A stretch of DNA of 37,987 bases from Prevotella sp. (lineage in GTDB: Bacteria; Bacteroidota; Bacteroidia; Bacteroidales; Bacteroidaceae), in the NCBI GenBank assembly GCA_017965725.1, contig JAGCPK010000115.1, forward strand, positions 1-37,987. Direction: 5' to 3'. The notes below the pieces were generated by a model. It did no database searches. It saw only the letters and a program-made list of their open reading frames with translations, and had not been told where the DNA came from. Every line of letters starts with the position of its first letter. The first letter of the stretch is position 1. A program made the position numbers and the translations under genes. This document shows, piece after piece, positions 24,213 through 34,493 of this stretch.

Positions 24213-26396
24213 ATGCCCCAGAAGATCAACCTCACAGAAGCATTAAAGAAATACTTTGGATTTGACAAGTTCAAGGGTGATCAGGAACGAATCATCCAGA
24301 ACGTGTTGGATGGCAAGGATACCTTTGTGCTGATGCCGACAGGTGGTGGAAAATCCCTTTGCTATCAATTACCATCCTTGCTGATGGAGGGTACGGCTAT
24401 TGTCATTTCACCATTGATAGCCTTGATGAAGAATCAGGTGGATGTCATCTCTAATTTGAGTGAACATGAGGGAACGGCCCACTATCTGAACTCATCGTTG
24501 AACAAAGCTGCTATCGATCAGGTGAAGGCTGATATTTTGGAGGGTCATACAAAACTGCTCTATGTGGCACCTGAGTCGTTGACTAAGGAAGATAATGTGG
24601 AGTTCTTGAAGTCAATTAAAATTTCTTTCTATGCAGTAGATGAGGCGCATTGTATTTCGGAATGGGGTCACGACTTCCGTCCAGAATATCGACGTATCCG
24701 TCCAATCGTCAACGAGATAGGGGAGGCTCCTATTATTGCCTTGACCGCTACTGCCACCGACAAAGTACGTTCGGACATCAAGAAGAATCTGGGAATTGTA
24801 GATGCGACGGAGTTTAAGAGTTCGTTTAACCGCCCCAATCTGTATTACGAGGTGAAAGCCAAGACAAAGGAGGTTGATAAGGACATCATAAAATTCATTA
24901 AGCAACATCCAGGGAAGAGTGGTATTATCTATTGTCTTTCTAGAAAAAAGGTGGAAGAGTTGGCTGCCATTCTCAGGGCCAATGACATCAAGGCTGCGGC
25001 CTATCATGCTGGATTGGACTCTGCTACTAGAACACAGACCCAGGATGCATTCCTGATGGAAGATATTGATGTGATAGTGGCAACCATCGCCTTTGGGATG
25101 GGTATCGACAAGCCTGATGTGCGTTTCGTCATCCATTATGATATTCCTAAATCGTTGGAAGGCTATTACCAAGAGACGGGACGTGCAGGCCGAGACGGGG
25201 GTGAAGGCATTTGCTTGGCTTTCTATTCTGGCAAAGATCTTGACAAATTGGAGAAATTCATGGAGGGCAAGCCTGTGGCTGAGCAGGATATTGGTCGTCA
25301 GCTGTTGGTTGAGACTGCCGCCTATGCGGAGACTAGCGTCTGTCGTAGAAAAATGTTGTTGCATTATTTTGGAGAAACCTATGATAAGGAAAACTGTGGG
25401 AATTGCGACAATTGCCTACATCCGAAGACTAAGATAGAAGCTAAGGATCAGTTGGTAACCGTACTGAATGTGGTCCAACTGGTTAAGGAGAATTTCCGCA
25501 GTGATTATGTGATAGATTTTATTACTGGCAAAGAGACTGAAGAAATTTTGGCGCACAAGCACCATGAACTGGATGAGTTTGGCATTGGTGAGGATGATGA
25601 CGAGAAGGTATGGAATCCTGTGATTCGTCAGGCGCTCATTGCTGGCTATCTGCGAAAAGAAGTGGAGAATTATGGACTCCTGAAAATTACGGCTTCTGGT
25701 AAGAAGTTCCTCAAGTCGCCGAAGTCATTTATGATTGTGAAGGACGCAGAGTTCAGTGATGATTATGAAGTTGCGTTAGATCATGAAGGTGGAACGGGTG
25801 CTCTTGACCCGACGTTGAGTGCTATGTTGCGTGATTTGCGTAAGAAAGTGTCGAAACGATTAGAACGTCCACCGTATGTTATTTTCCAAGATGTTAGTAT
25901 AGACCAGATGGCAACAGATTATCCTGTTACTCTGGAAGAACTGAAGAATATCCAAGGCGTGGGCGAAGGTAAAGTTAAGCAGCCGTACGCCAAGGAGTTT
26001 GTAGAGCTGATCGCTAAGTATTGTGAGGAAAACGAGATAGAACGACAGGTGGATCTGCGTGTCAGGACAGTTGCCAAGAAGTCGATGCTGAAGGTGAAGA
26101 TTATCCAGAGTATAGACCGTCAGATAGACCTTGATGATATTGCCACAGCTCAGGGCATTGACTTTGACGAATTACTTGATGAGATAGATGCGATTGTCTA
26201 TAGTGGCACCAAATTGAATATCGACTATTTCTTAGAGGAGGTGATGGATGAGGATCATATCGATGACATCTATGATTATTTCTCGGAATCAGATACTGAC
26301 AGACTGAGTGTGGCGCAAGATGAACTCGGAAAGGATTATTCCGAAGATGAGATACGTTTGGTGCGCATCAAATTCATCTCTGAAATGGCTAATTAA
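24213..26396 (+). CDS. recQ: ATP-dependent DNA helicase RecQ
   Basis: A 727-residue 3'-5' superfamily 2 helicase that unwinds recombination and replication intermediates. Walker A is MPTGGGKSLCYQLP (41-54), the DEAH box is AVDEAHCISEWGHDFRPEY, and motif VI is YYQETGRAGRDG. A zinc-binding segment (CRRKMLLHYFGE...CGNCDNC, about 378-402) and winged-helix RQC domain follow. An HRDC domain is at about 530-610 (LRKKVSKRLERPPYVIF). The extra C-terminal tail of about 110 residues, acidic and rich in Asp/Glu, makes it longer than E. coli RecQ (about 610). Such tails occur in Bacteroidota RecQ proteins. Confidence 0.94.
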   Translation: MPQKINLTEALKKYFGFDKFKGDQERIIQNVLDGKDTFVLMPTGGGKSLCYQLPSLLMEGTAIVISPLIALMKNQVDVISNLSEHEGTAHYLNSSLNKAAIDQVKADILEGHTKLLYVAPESLTKEDNVEFLKSIKISFYAVDEAHCISEWGHDFRPEYRRIRPIVNEIGEAPIIALTATATDKVRSDIKKNLGIVDATEFKSSFNRPNLYYEVKAKTKEVDKDIIKFIKQHPGKSGIIYCLSRKKVEELAAILRANDIKAAAYHAGLDSATRTQTQDAFLMEDIDVIVATIAFGMGIDKPDVRFVIHYDIPKSLEGYYQETGRAGRDGGEGICLAFYSGKDLDKLEKFMEGKPVAEQDIGRQLLVETAAYAETSVCRRKMLLHYFGETYDKENCGNCDNCLHPKTKIEAKDQLVTVLNVVQLVKENFRSDYVIDFITGKETEEILAHKHHELDEFGIGEDDDEKVWNPVIRQALIAGYLRKEVENYGLLKITASGKKFLKSPKSFMIVKDAEFSDDYEVALDHEGGTGALDPTLSAMLRDLRKKVSKRLERPPYVIFQDVSIDQMATDYPVTLEELKNIQGVGEGKVKQPYAKEFVELIAKYCEENEIERQVDLRVRTVAKKSMLKVKIIQSIDRQIDLDDIATAQGIDFDELLDEIDAIVYSGTKLNIDYFLEEVMDEDHIDDIYDYFSESDTDRLSVAQDELGKDYSEDEIRLVRIKFISEMAN

Positions 26397-26410
26397 AGTG
26401 AATAGTAAAT
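26397..26410. repeat. Two AGTGAAT-type 7-bp units before guaB
   Basis: AGTGAAT AGTAAAT directly after the recQ stop. The stretch AAAGTGAATAGTAAA here is repeated on the minus strand upstream of the STAS gene (about 17652-17666). Confidence 0.5.
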
Positions 26411-26418
26411 AATAATAG

Positions 26419-27915
<1,497 letters not shown>

Positions 27916-27918
27916 ATA

Positions 27919-29358
27919 ATGATGATTATGAGAAAAATAGTTTTCTTAATTGTACTCTTTTTGAATGCCATCGCATTGATGGCGCAGTCAGATCCCGTGA
28001 TTATGACTATCAATGGTGTTCCTGTCACCCGTTCTGAGTTTGAATATTCTTATAACAAGAATAATTCGGAGGGAGTCATTGATAAAAAGACGGTCGATGA
28101 ATATGTTGATTTGTTTGTCAATTATAAGTTGAAGGTGGCTGCAGCTCTTGATGCCAAGTTGGATACTATGACATCATTCAAACGGGAATTTGCGATGTAT
28201 CGTGACCAACAGGTGCTTCCCACTCTAGTGACTGATGCTGATATGTTAGAGCAGGCTCATGAATATTATAACCGTGCTAAAGAACAAATCGGTATGAAAG
28301 GATTAATATACCCTGCTCATATTTTCTTTCTCCTTTCTTCGAAAGCATCACAAGAAGAGCAAGCCAAAGTCAAGCATCGGGTTGATTCTGTTTACGCACT
28401 TCTAAAGGCTGGCGCTGATTATGCGGATATTGCCAAGCGTTATTCCGAAGATAAAAAGACTGCTGTCAATGGTGGACTATTGGGTACTTGGGTTGCCCCT
28501 AATCAGGCCTATAAGGAGTTTGAGGATGCCGCCTATGCTTTACAGGTTGGTGAGTTTAGTGAGCCTGTTTTGACACCGTCAGGCTATCATATCATTATGC
28601 TGAAGGACCGTAAGCAGTTGGAACCTTTCGATTCGTTGAAAAACAGTATGATACAGCGGATTGAGCAGCAGGGACTTCGAGACCGTATCGCAGAACAGAA
28701 AATCCAGAAAATCGTAGATCAGTCTGGTGGAATGATGAGCAAGGAAGATGTTATGACCAAGAAGACAGATTCTCTGGCGGCTGTTGATCCAGATATGAAA
28801 TACTTGATTCAGGAGTATCATGATGGACTATTGCTCTATGAAATCAGCAACCGTGAGGTATGGGATAAGGGCGCAAAGGATGAGGCTGGGCTTGCTGCCT
28901 ATTTTAAGGATCACAAGAAAGACTATGCATGGTCAGAGCCCCGTTTTAAGGGTATTGCCTATCATGTAAAAGATAAGGCAGATGTTAAGGCTGTGAAGAA
29001 TTGTGTCAAGAAATTGCCTTTTGACCAATGGGCAGAAGTTTTACGTAGTACGTTCAATCCGGATTCTGTCATCCGTATCCGTGTGGAAAAGGGTATTTTT
29101 AAGAAGGGTGACAACACGTTGATTGACAAGGAAGTGTTTAAACGTGGAGAAACTGTCACTCCTGTGGAGGATTATCCGATAGACGCGGTCTATGGTAAGT
29201 TGCTGAAGAAAGGACCGGAAGATTATACGGATGTTCGTGGATTAGTAACTGCAGATTATCAAGACATGCTTGAGAAAGCTTGGGTTGTTGACCTGCGTCG
29301 TCGTTATCCTTTCACCATCAATAAAGAAGTATTGAAAACCGTAAATAAACATCTATGA
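27919..29358 (+). CDS. Periplasmic parvulin-type peptidyl-prolyl isomerase (SurA/PpiD-like)
   Basis: A 479-residue exported chaperone or isomerase. A signal peptide ends near residue 22 (IALMAQ). The N-terminal chaperone part contains ITINGVPVTRSEFEYSYNK-like sequence, typical for Bacteroidota PpiC/SurA relatives. One parvulin domain spans about 130-232, with AHIFFLL, YSEDKKTAVNGGLLGTW and a SGYHIIML ending. The last 220 residues contain no second clear parvulin domain. It overlaps surA by 4 bp, so both are made together and probably serve outer-membrane protein folding. Confidence 0.88.
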   Translation: MMIMRKIVFLIVLFLNAIALMAQSDPVIMTINGVPVTRSEFEYSYNKNNSEGVIDKKTVDEYVDLFVNYKLKVAAALDAKLDTMTSFKREFAMYRDQQVLPTLVTDADMLEQAHEYYNRAKEQIGMKGLIYPAHIFFLLSSKASQEEQAKVKHRVDSVYALLKAGADYADIAKRYSEDKKTAVNGGLLGTWVAPNQAYKEFEDAAYALQVGEFSEPVLTPSGYHIIMLKDRKQLEPFDSLKNSMIQRIEQQGLRDRIAEQKIQKIVDQSGGMMSKEDVMTKKTDSLAAVDPDMKYLIQEYHDGLLLYEISNREVWDKGAKDEAGLAAYFKDHKKDYAWSEPRFKGIAYHVKDKADVKAVKNCVKKLPFDQWAEVLRSTFNPDSVIRIRVEKGIFKKGDNTLIDKEVFKRGETVTPVEDYPIDAVYGKLLKKGPEDYTDVRGLVTADYQDMLEKAWVVDLRRRYPFTINKEVLKTVNKHL

Positions 29359-30785
29359 AATCGACCAGATTTTTTATATTGTCGGTGTTGGTGGTAGTCC
29401 CCCTAGTGGGTATTGCCACTATCCCTCGTTTCCCTCATTGCAATAATCTCTCACTATCTCCATCCGACTCTGATTCAATTTCACCTCATAGTATTATCGA
29501 TGAGGTAATTTGGGTGGTTGGAGATGAGGCTATTTTGAAATCTGACGTGGAGAATATGCGTATGCAGGCTGCTATGGAGGGTATTAAATGGAGTGGGGAT
29601 CCTGACTGTACGATTCCAGAACAGATAGCTGTCCAGAAACTCTTTGTCCATCAGGCGGATATTGATAGTATCGAGGTGACCGATGCCGATGTGGCACAGG
29701 ATGTAGAACAGCAGATCAGTACGTGGTTGGATATGGTTGACGGTTCTCGTGAACGACTAGAGGAATACAAGCACCAGACTATTACTGAGATGCGTAATGA
29801 GATGCGAAATGAGTTCAAGGACCGTCAGAAAGTACAGAAGATGAAACAGAAACTGGTGGAGGATATTACAGTGACACCAGCCGATGTGCGTCGTTATTTC
29901 TCTAATCTGCCGCAAGATAGCCTACCTTATGTGCAGACAGAGGTCGAGGTTCAGATTATTAGTCAGACACCCCGTATTGAGGAGGAAGAGATCAATCGTG
30001 TCAAGGATGAACTGCGGGAATATACTGACCGGGTGAACAAAGGAGAATCGACTTTCCAGACACTGGCCCGGTTGTATTCTGAGGATCTGAATTCTGCCCG
30101 TCGTGGAGGTGAACTGGGGCTGGTGGGACGTACTACGTTGGATCCGGCCTTTGCGACGGTGGCATTCAACTTGACTGACCCGAAAAAGATCTCCAAGATC
30201 GTGGAGTCGGAGTTCGGCTTCCATATTATTCAATTGGTGGAAAAGCGGGGCGACAAGGTGAATGTCCGTCATATCCTAAAGAAGCCCATTGTCTCTGATG
30301 AGGCTATCGAGAAGGCACTGCTTCGTCTGGATTCTATTGCATCAGATATCCGCGAGGGGAAATTTACTTTTGAGGATGCTGCCACACTCCTGTCTGACGA
30401 TAAGGACACACGTAGCAACAAAGGTCTGATGTCCAATTCTCAGGAGTATGGTCGTAGTATCACTTCCCGTTTTCAGATGCAAGACCTTCCGCCTGAGGTG
30501 GCAAAGGTTGTTGATACGATGCAGGTCGGACAGATATCGAATTCTTTCCAGATGATCAATCAGAAAGGCAAGACAGTATGTATGATCGCAAAGTTGAAGA
30601 GTCGTGTTGATGGTCATAGGGCTAATATCAGTGATGATTTTCAGGTATTGAAGGAAGTGGTGCTTAACAATCGTCGTGCGGAAAAACTTCATCAATGGGT
30701 AGTGGATAAGATTAAAAGTGTCTATACGCGTCTGAATGACAATTATCGTGACTGTAAGTTCGAATACGAAGGCTGGATTAAATAA
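29355..30785 (+). CDS. surA: SurA-like periplasmic chaperone / peptidyl-prolyl isomerase
   Basis: A 476-residue protein with an N-terminal hydrophobic signal (residues 5-22), a Ser-rich linker and the SurA N-domain (IDEVIWVVGDEAILKSDVE, about 47-65). A first parvulin domain is at about 195-300 (YSEDLNSARRGGELGLVGR, then EFGFHIIQLVEKRGDKVNVRHIL). A second at about 305-420 is weaker, with the usual G(F/Y)HI motif replaced by QKGKTVCMI, so it may be non-catalytic. Expected to escort outer-membrane proteins through the periplasm. It overlaps the upstream PPIase gene and is 2 bp from the OstA-like gene. Confidence 0.92.
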   Translation: MKSTRFFILSVLVVVPLVGIATIPRFPHCNNLSLSPSDSDSISPHSIIDEVIWVVGDEAILKSDVENMRMQAAMEGIKWSGDPDCTIPEQIAVQKLFVHQADIDSIEVTDADVAQDVEQQISTWLDMVDGSRERLEEYKHQTITEMRNEMRNEFKDRQKVQKMKQKLVEDITVTPADVRRYFSNLPQDSLPYVQTEVEVQIISQTPRIEEEEINRVKDELREYTDRVNKGESTFQTLARLYSEDLNSARRGGELGLVGRTTLDPAFATVAFNLTDPKKISKIVESEFGFHIIQLVEKRGDKVNVRHILKKPIVSDEAIEKALLRLDSIASDIREGKFTFEDAATLLSDDKDTRSNKGLMSNSQEYGRSITSRFQMQDLPPEVAKVVDTMQVGQISNSFQMINQKGKTVCMIAKLKSRVDGHRANISDDFQVLKEVVLNNRRAEKLHQWVVDKIKSVYTRLNDNYRDCKFEYEGWIK

Positions 30786-30787
30786 GG

Positions 30788-32368
30788 ATGAAACGACTGG
30801 CTTTCTTTCTGACAATAGTCATTATGGTGCTCCTTGGCTTTGGCTCCGCTGATGCCCAGAAAAATCGTAACAGAAAGCGTTCTGTCAGAAAGGCGCGTGT
30901 TCAGGACAAACGGGTATATCTTGTTCATGCCGACGTACTTCATTTTGACCAGTTTAAGAATCCTGACGCCACAATCCTGAATGGTAAGGTGCATTTTACT
31001 CATGTCGGTGCTAGACTTTATTGTGATAGTGCATATTTCTATGAGGTTAGCAATTCCTTTGAGGCATTCGGACATGTGAAGATGTATCAAGGCGACACAC
31101 TCTCCCTTTTTAGCGATTATGCCTACTATGATGGGAATGAACAATTAGCTCGTGCCCGTTATAATGTGATTCTGAAAAACAGAAAGACGACGCTATATAC
31201 AGATAGCCTTGATTTTGACCGTTTATATGATAATGCCTATTTCTTCGAGGGGGGTAAGATGGTTGACGGGAATACAACACTCACTTCCGATTGGGGAGAA
31301 TATAACACAAAGACCAAAATGTCAGTGTTTAACTACGATGTGAAGATGAAGAGTCCGAAGTTCTATTTGACGACTGACACGCTTTATTATGATAATGCTA
31401 ATTCTATGGCTCATATCGTCGGTCCTTCCAATATCACCTCTGGCAAGAGCCATATCTACTCGGAACAGGGTTATTATGATACCAAGAATGAACAGGCATG
31501 GTTGATGGAACGGTCGGTGCTTAACAACGAAGGGAAATCGTTGGTAGGAGATAGTGTCTATTATGATAGTAAACAGGGCATTAGCCAAGCCTTTCGTAAC
31601 GTCATCTATGTGGATTCTGTCAATAAGAATAAGTTGACGGGCAATTATGGTGAATATTATGAGAATACTGGTTTTGCCCTTTGTACCGATAGTGCTGTGG
31701 CAATAGACTATTCACAAGGCGATTCACTTTATATGCATGCTGATACTTTTAAGGTTGTCACTTTCAATATTGAAACGGATTCTGTCTATCGGAAAATACA
31801 TGCCTTTCATAAGGTCAGAGCTTATCGGACAGATGTACAAGCAGTATGTGACTCTTTGGTATATAATTCTTTGGATTCTTGTATGACAATGTATAAGGAT
31901 CCGATTGTATGGAATAACAACCAACAGATTGTCGGGAACGAGATACAGGTATTTATGAAAGACTCTGTCATTGATCGTGCACATATTATCGGGGATGCAT
32001 TTTCCATTCAGCAACTACGAAGTGATACGTCGTGTTACAACCAGGTTTCTTCTAAAGAGATGCTCGCTTTCTTTGTTAATGGGGAGATTAGTGAGGCTCA
32101 GGCCAAGGATAATGTACTGATAGGCTATTATTTTGAAGAAGGTGATAGTTTGCCTATTATATATAACCATCAGGAAACAACAGAACTGAAGATGTATCTG
32201 AAAGACCGTAAGCTCCAAAAAGTGTGGACTCCGAAGTCGTCAGGTACTTGGTACCCGATGAATCAGATTCCTGCAGACAAAAAATTCCTTCCGAGATTTA
32301 TGTGGTATGACTATATCCGTCCATTGAACCGTTATGACATTTTTGTGTGGCGTGAAAAGAAAAGGTAA
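30788..32368 (+). CDS. OstA/LptA-like LPS-transport protein (OstA-like N-domain family)
   Basis: A 526-residue exported protein (signal residues 1-24, ending ADAQ) followed by a basic linker. It then shows a long series of short beta-strand repeats with the pattern xLxxDSAxYYxxxNxxxAxGxVxxxxGDTLxxxSDxxxYDGN. This is the OstA-like jelly-roll seen in LptA, LptC and the N-domain of LptD. It is longer than LptA (about 185) and has no LptD barrel. In Bacteroidota such proteins are predicted to form part of the periplasmic LPS bridge. Its place after surA and in the same window as lptB and lpxB supports an envelope role. Confidence 0.85.
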   Translation: MKRLAFFLTIVIMVLLGFGSADAQKNRNRKRSVRKARVQDKRVYLVHADVLHFDQFKNPDATILNGKVHFTHVGARLYCDSAYFYEVSNSFEAFGHVKMYQGDTLSLFSDYAYYDGNEQLARARYNVILKNRKTTLYTDSLDFDRLYDNAYFFEGGKMVDGNTTLTSDWGEYNTKTKMSVFNYDVKMKSPKFYLTTDTLYYDNANSMAHIVGPSNITSGKSHIYSEQGYYDTKNEQAWLMERSVLNNEGKSLVGDSVYYDSKQGISQAFRNVIYVDSVNKNKLTGNYGEYYENTGFALCTDSAVAIDYSQGDSLYMHADTFKVVTFNIETDSVYRKIHAFHKVRAYRTDVQAVCDSLVYNSLDSCMTMYKDPIVWNNNQQIVGNEIQVFMKDSVIDRAHIIGDAFSIQQLRSDTSCYNQVSSKEMLAFFVNGEISEAQAKDNVLIGYYFEEGDSLPIIYNHQETTELKMYLKDRKLQKVWTPKSSGTWYPMNQIPADKKFLPRFMWYDYIRPLNRYDIFVWREKKR

Positions 32369-32371
32369 GAA

Positions 32372-34204
32372 ATGAGTGACATAATCCAGTTGCTTCCCGA
32401 CAGTGTTGCCAACCAGATTGCTGCGGGTGAGGTGATACAGCGTCCGGCTTCTGTTATTAAGGAGTTGGTGGAGAATGCCGTGGATGCTGGGGCTAAAAAA
32501 ATACAAGTAATTGTGGTTGATGCAGGGCGGACATCCATTCAGGTCATTGATGATGGGAAAGGCATGTCGGAGACAGATGCTCGTTTGGCCTTTGAACGCC
32601 ATGCCACTTCAAAGATACGAAAGGCTGACGATCTCTTTGCCCTGCATACAATGGGTTTCCGTGGTGAAGCGCTCGCATCGGTTGCAGCAGTGGCTCAGGT
32701 AGAACTCCAGACGCGTATGGCTGATGAAGAGATTGGTACGTTGGTGACGGTCTTAGGGTCTAAAGTGACAGGTCAGGAACCAGTATCCTGTCCTATTGGC
32801 AGTCATTTTAAGGTGAGTAACCTTTTTTATAATGTTCCCGCCCGTCGTAAGTTCCTAAAGACGAATGCCACGGAACTCAACAATATCCTTACAGCTTTTG
32901 AGCGTATTGTTCTGGTCTATCCTGAAATTCAGTTCTCCCTACATAGCAACGGTGTGGAATTGATGAACCTAAAATCTGGTAGTCTTCGACAGCGTATCAC
33001 AGATGTTTTTGGCAGACAGTATGGGCAGGAGCTGATACCAGTGGAGGTTAGTACGACGATGTGCAGGATTTATGGTTTTGTGGCTAAACCAGAATCTGCA
33101 AGGAAAAAAGGCGGTTGTGATTTTCTGTTTGTCAATGGCCGGTACATGAAGCATCCGTATTTTCATAAGGCGGTCATTACAGCCTATGATCGTCTGATAC
33201 CAGAGGGAATGGCAGTACCGTATTTTCTGTATTTTGACATCAGTCCCGCCGACATTGATGTCAATATTCATCCGACTAAAACTGAAATTAAGTTTGAAAA
33301 TGAACAGGCAATCTGGCAAATCTTGATGGCGGCCGTTAGAGACGCTATTGGTAAGTTCTGTGATGTACCCACCATCGACTTTGATACAGTTGGCCGTCCA
33401 GAGATACCTGTTTATGACCCTTCCAGACAGGTGGCACCTCCTTCTCCTCATTATAATCAGGATTACAACCCGTTTAAACCGACCTCTTCTTCGAAGAATC
33501 CTGTGTCTTCTGACTGGCAGGAACTCTACGACTCGCTGTTGACAGATCCTGTACGGAGGGCGACAGGCGGTTCTCATGTTGATATGTTCGCTGAGGTTGA
33601 TGTGTCTCCTGTAAACTCGACTCCAGAGATGATTGCCGAGAAATCGCCCGCCCATTACCAGTTTAAGGGCAAATATGTGATGACGGCTGTCAAGTCTGGG
33701 CTGATGATTATCGACCAGCACCGTGCGGATATTCGAATCTTATATGAGAAGTATATGGAACAGCAGCGTGGCATAACGTGTAATACCCAGAAGATGCTCT
33801 TTCCGGAGACTATCCAGTTCTCAGTATCTGATGCTGTTATTTTTGCCTCTATTTTCCCGATGCTTTCAGGTCTTGGATTTGATGTTAGTGATTTAGGTGG
33901 CAATACTTACGCTATTAATGGCATTCCTGCGGGCATTGACGGAATCGATCCTGTCATGTTGTTAAGACGAATGGTCAGTGATGCATTGGAAAAGGGTAGG
34001 GGTGTAACGGAGGAAATCAGTAGCACAGTTGCATTGAGTATGGCTCGTAGTGCTGCCATTCCCTATGGACAGATTCTTTCCAATGATGAGATGGAAAATC
34101 TGGTCAATGAACTTTTCTCTTGTTCAAATGTTAATTACACACCTGATGGTAAAAACATACTTTGTATCTTCCCACAGTCGGATATTGAGCATTTGCTGGG
34201 CTAA
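32372..34204 (+). CDS. mutL: DNA mismatch repair protein MutL, probably without endonuclease activity
   Basis: A 610-residue GHKL ATPase that links MutS mismatch recognition to downstream repair. N-terminal motifs are intact: [28 protein letters not shown] (14-41), [14 protein letters not shown] and the [10 protein letters not shown] lid. The C-terminal dimer domain has [12 protein letters not shown] at 448-459 where endonuclease-positive MutL has DQHAxxExxxxE; Ala and the first Glu are replaced by Arg451 and Ile454. The C-terminal ACR and CPHGRP motifs are also missing (here [12 protein letters not shown]). I infer a nicking-deficient MutL. No mutH is visible. It starts 3 bp after the OstA-like gene and ends that run. 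Confidence 0.94.
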   Translation: MSDIIQLLPDSVANQIAAGEVIQRPASVIKELVENAVDAGAKKIQVIVVDAGRTSIQVIDDGKGMSETDARLAFERHATSKIRKADDLFALHTMGFRGEALASVAAVAQVELQTRMADEEIGTLVTVLGSKVTGQEPVSCPIGSHFKVSNLFYNVPARRKFLKTNATELNNILTAFERIVLVYPEIQFSLHSNGVELMNLKSGSLRQRITDVFGRQYGQELIPVEVSTTMCRIYGFVAKPESARKKGGCDFLFVNGRYMKHPYFHKAVITAYDRLIPEGMAVPYFLYFDISPADIDVNIHPTKTEIKFENEQAIWQILMAAVRDAIGKFCDVPTIDFDTVGRPEIPVYDPSRQVAPPSPHYNQDYNPFKPTSSSKNPVSSDWQELYDSLLTDPVRRATGGSHVDMFAEVDVSPVNSTPEMIAEKSPAHYQFKGKYVMTAVKSGLMIIDQHRADIRILYEKYMEQQRGITCNTQKMLFPETIQFSVSDAVIFASIFPMLSGLGFDVSDLGGNTYAINGIPAGIDGIDPVMLLRRMVSDALEKGRGVTEEISSTVALSMARSAAIPYGQILSNDEMENLVNELFSCSNVNYTPDGKNILCIFPQSDIEHLLG

Positions 34205-34233
34205 ATCCGTTAAAAAACGTCAACGGCCATCAA

Positions 34234-34261
34234 CTTTTCACTTTTCACTTCTCACATTTCA
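34234..34261. repeat. 7-bp tandem repeat (CTTTTCA, reverse of TGAAAAG) upstream of tRNA-Val
   Basis: Units CTTTTCA, CTTTTCA, CTTCTCA, CATTTCA. On the minus strand they read as GTGAAAA-type units, so the element is inverted relative to those at 11921 and 19788. It occupies the -33 region of the tRNA promoter. Confidence 0.8.
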
Positions 34262-34272
34262 CTTTTTTATTG

Positions 34273-34280
34273 TACCTTTG
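34273..34280 (+). promoter_or_regulatory. Promoter -7 element for tRNA-Val
   Basis: TACCTTTG (TAnnTTTG), predicted start near 34287, 13 nt before the mature tRNA end. No TTTG -33. Confidence 0.6.
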
Positions 34281-34299
34281 CACCCGCAAATTGAAATGA

Positions 34300-34374
34300 G
34301 GGCGTTTAGCTCAGCTGGTTTAGAGCATCTGCCTTACAAGCAGAGGGTCGGCGGTTCGAATCCGTCAACGCCCA
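34300..34374 (+). tRNA. tRNA-Val (anticodon UAC)
   Basis: A complete cloverleaf: acceptor GGGCGTT (34300-34306) with AACGCCC (34367-34373) and discriminator A; D-arm TAGCTCAGCTGG; anticodon stem TCTGC/GCAGA around the loop CTTACAA, giving anticodon TAC; T-arm with GGTTCGAATCC. CCA is not encoded (ACAA follows). It has its own promoter and a terminator 8 bp downstream, so it is a single-gene unit. Confidence 0.97.
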
Positions 34375-34382
34375 CAAATAAG

Positions 34383-34415
34383 AAAGCTTCAGATGAAAAT
34401 CTGAAGCTTTTTCTT
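34383..34415 (+). terminator. Terminator of tRNA-Val
   Basis: A perfect 12-bp stem, AAAGCTTCAGAT (34383-34394) and ATCTGAAGCTTT (34399-34410), closes a GAAA tetraloop and is followed by a T-rich tail. The tail contains the TTTG -33 box of the next promoter. Confidence 0.92.
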
Positions 34416-34444
34416 TGTTGTTTCAGAAAAAAGTATTACCTTTG
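34414..34444 (+). promoter_or_regulatory. Promoter of the PaaK-like ligase gene
   Basis: TTTG (34414-34417), 19-bp spacer, TACCTTTG (34437-34444): a full-consensus Bacteroidota promoter. Predicted start near 34451, leader about 43 nt. Confidence 0.8.
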
Positions 34445-34493
34445 TCGCCTAGAATTATGAACATCCCCTAACAACCCTAATAAAATTAGACTT

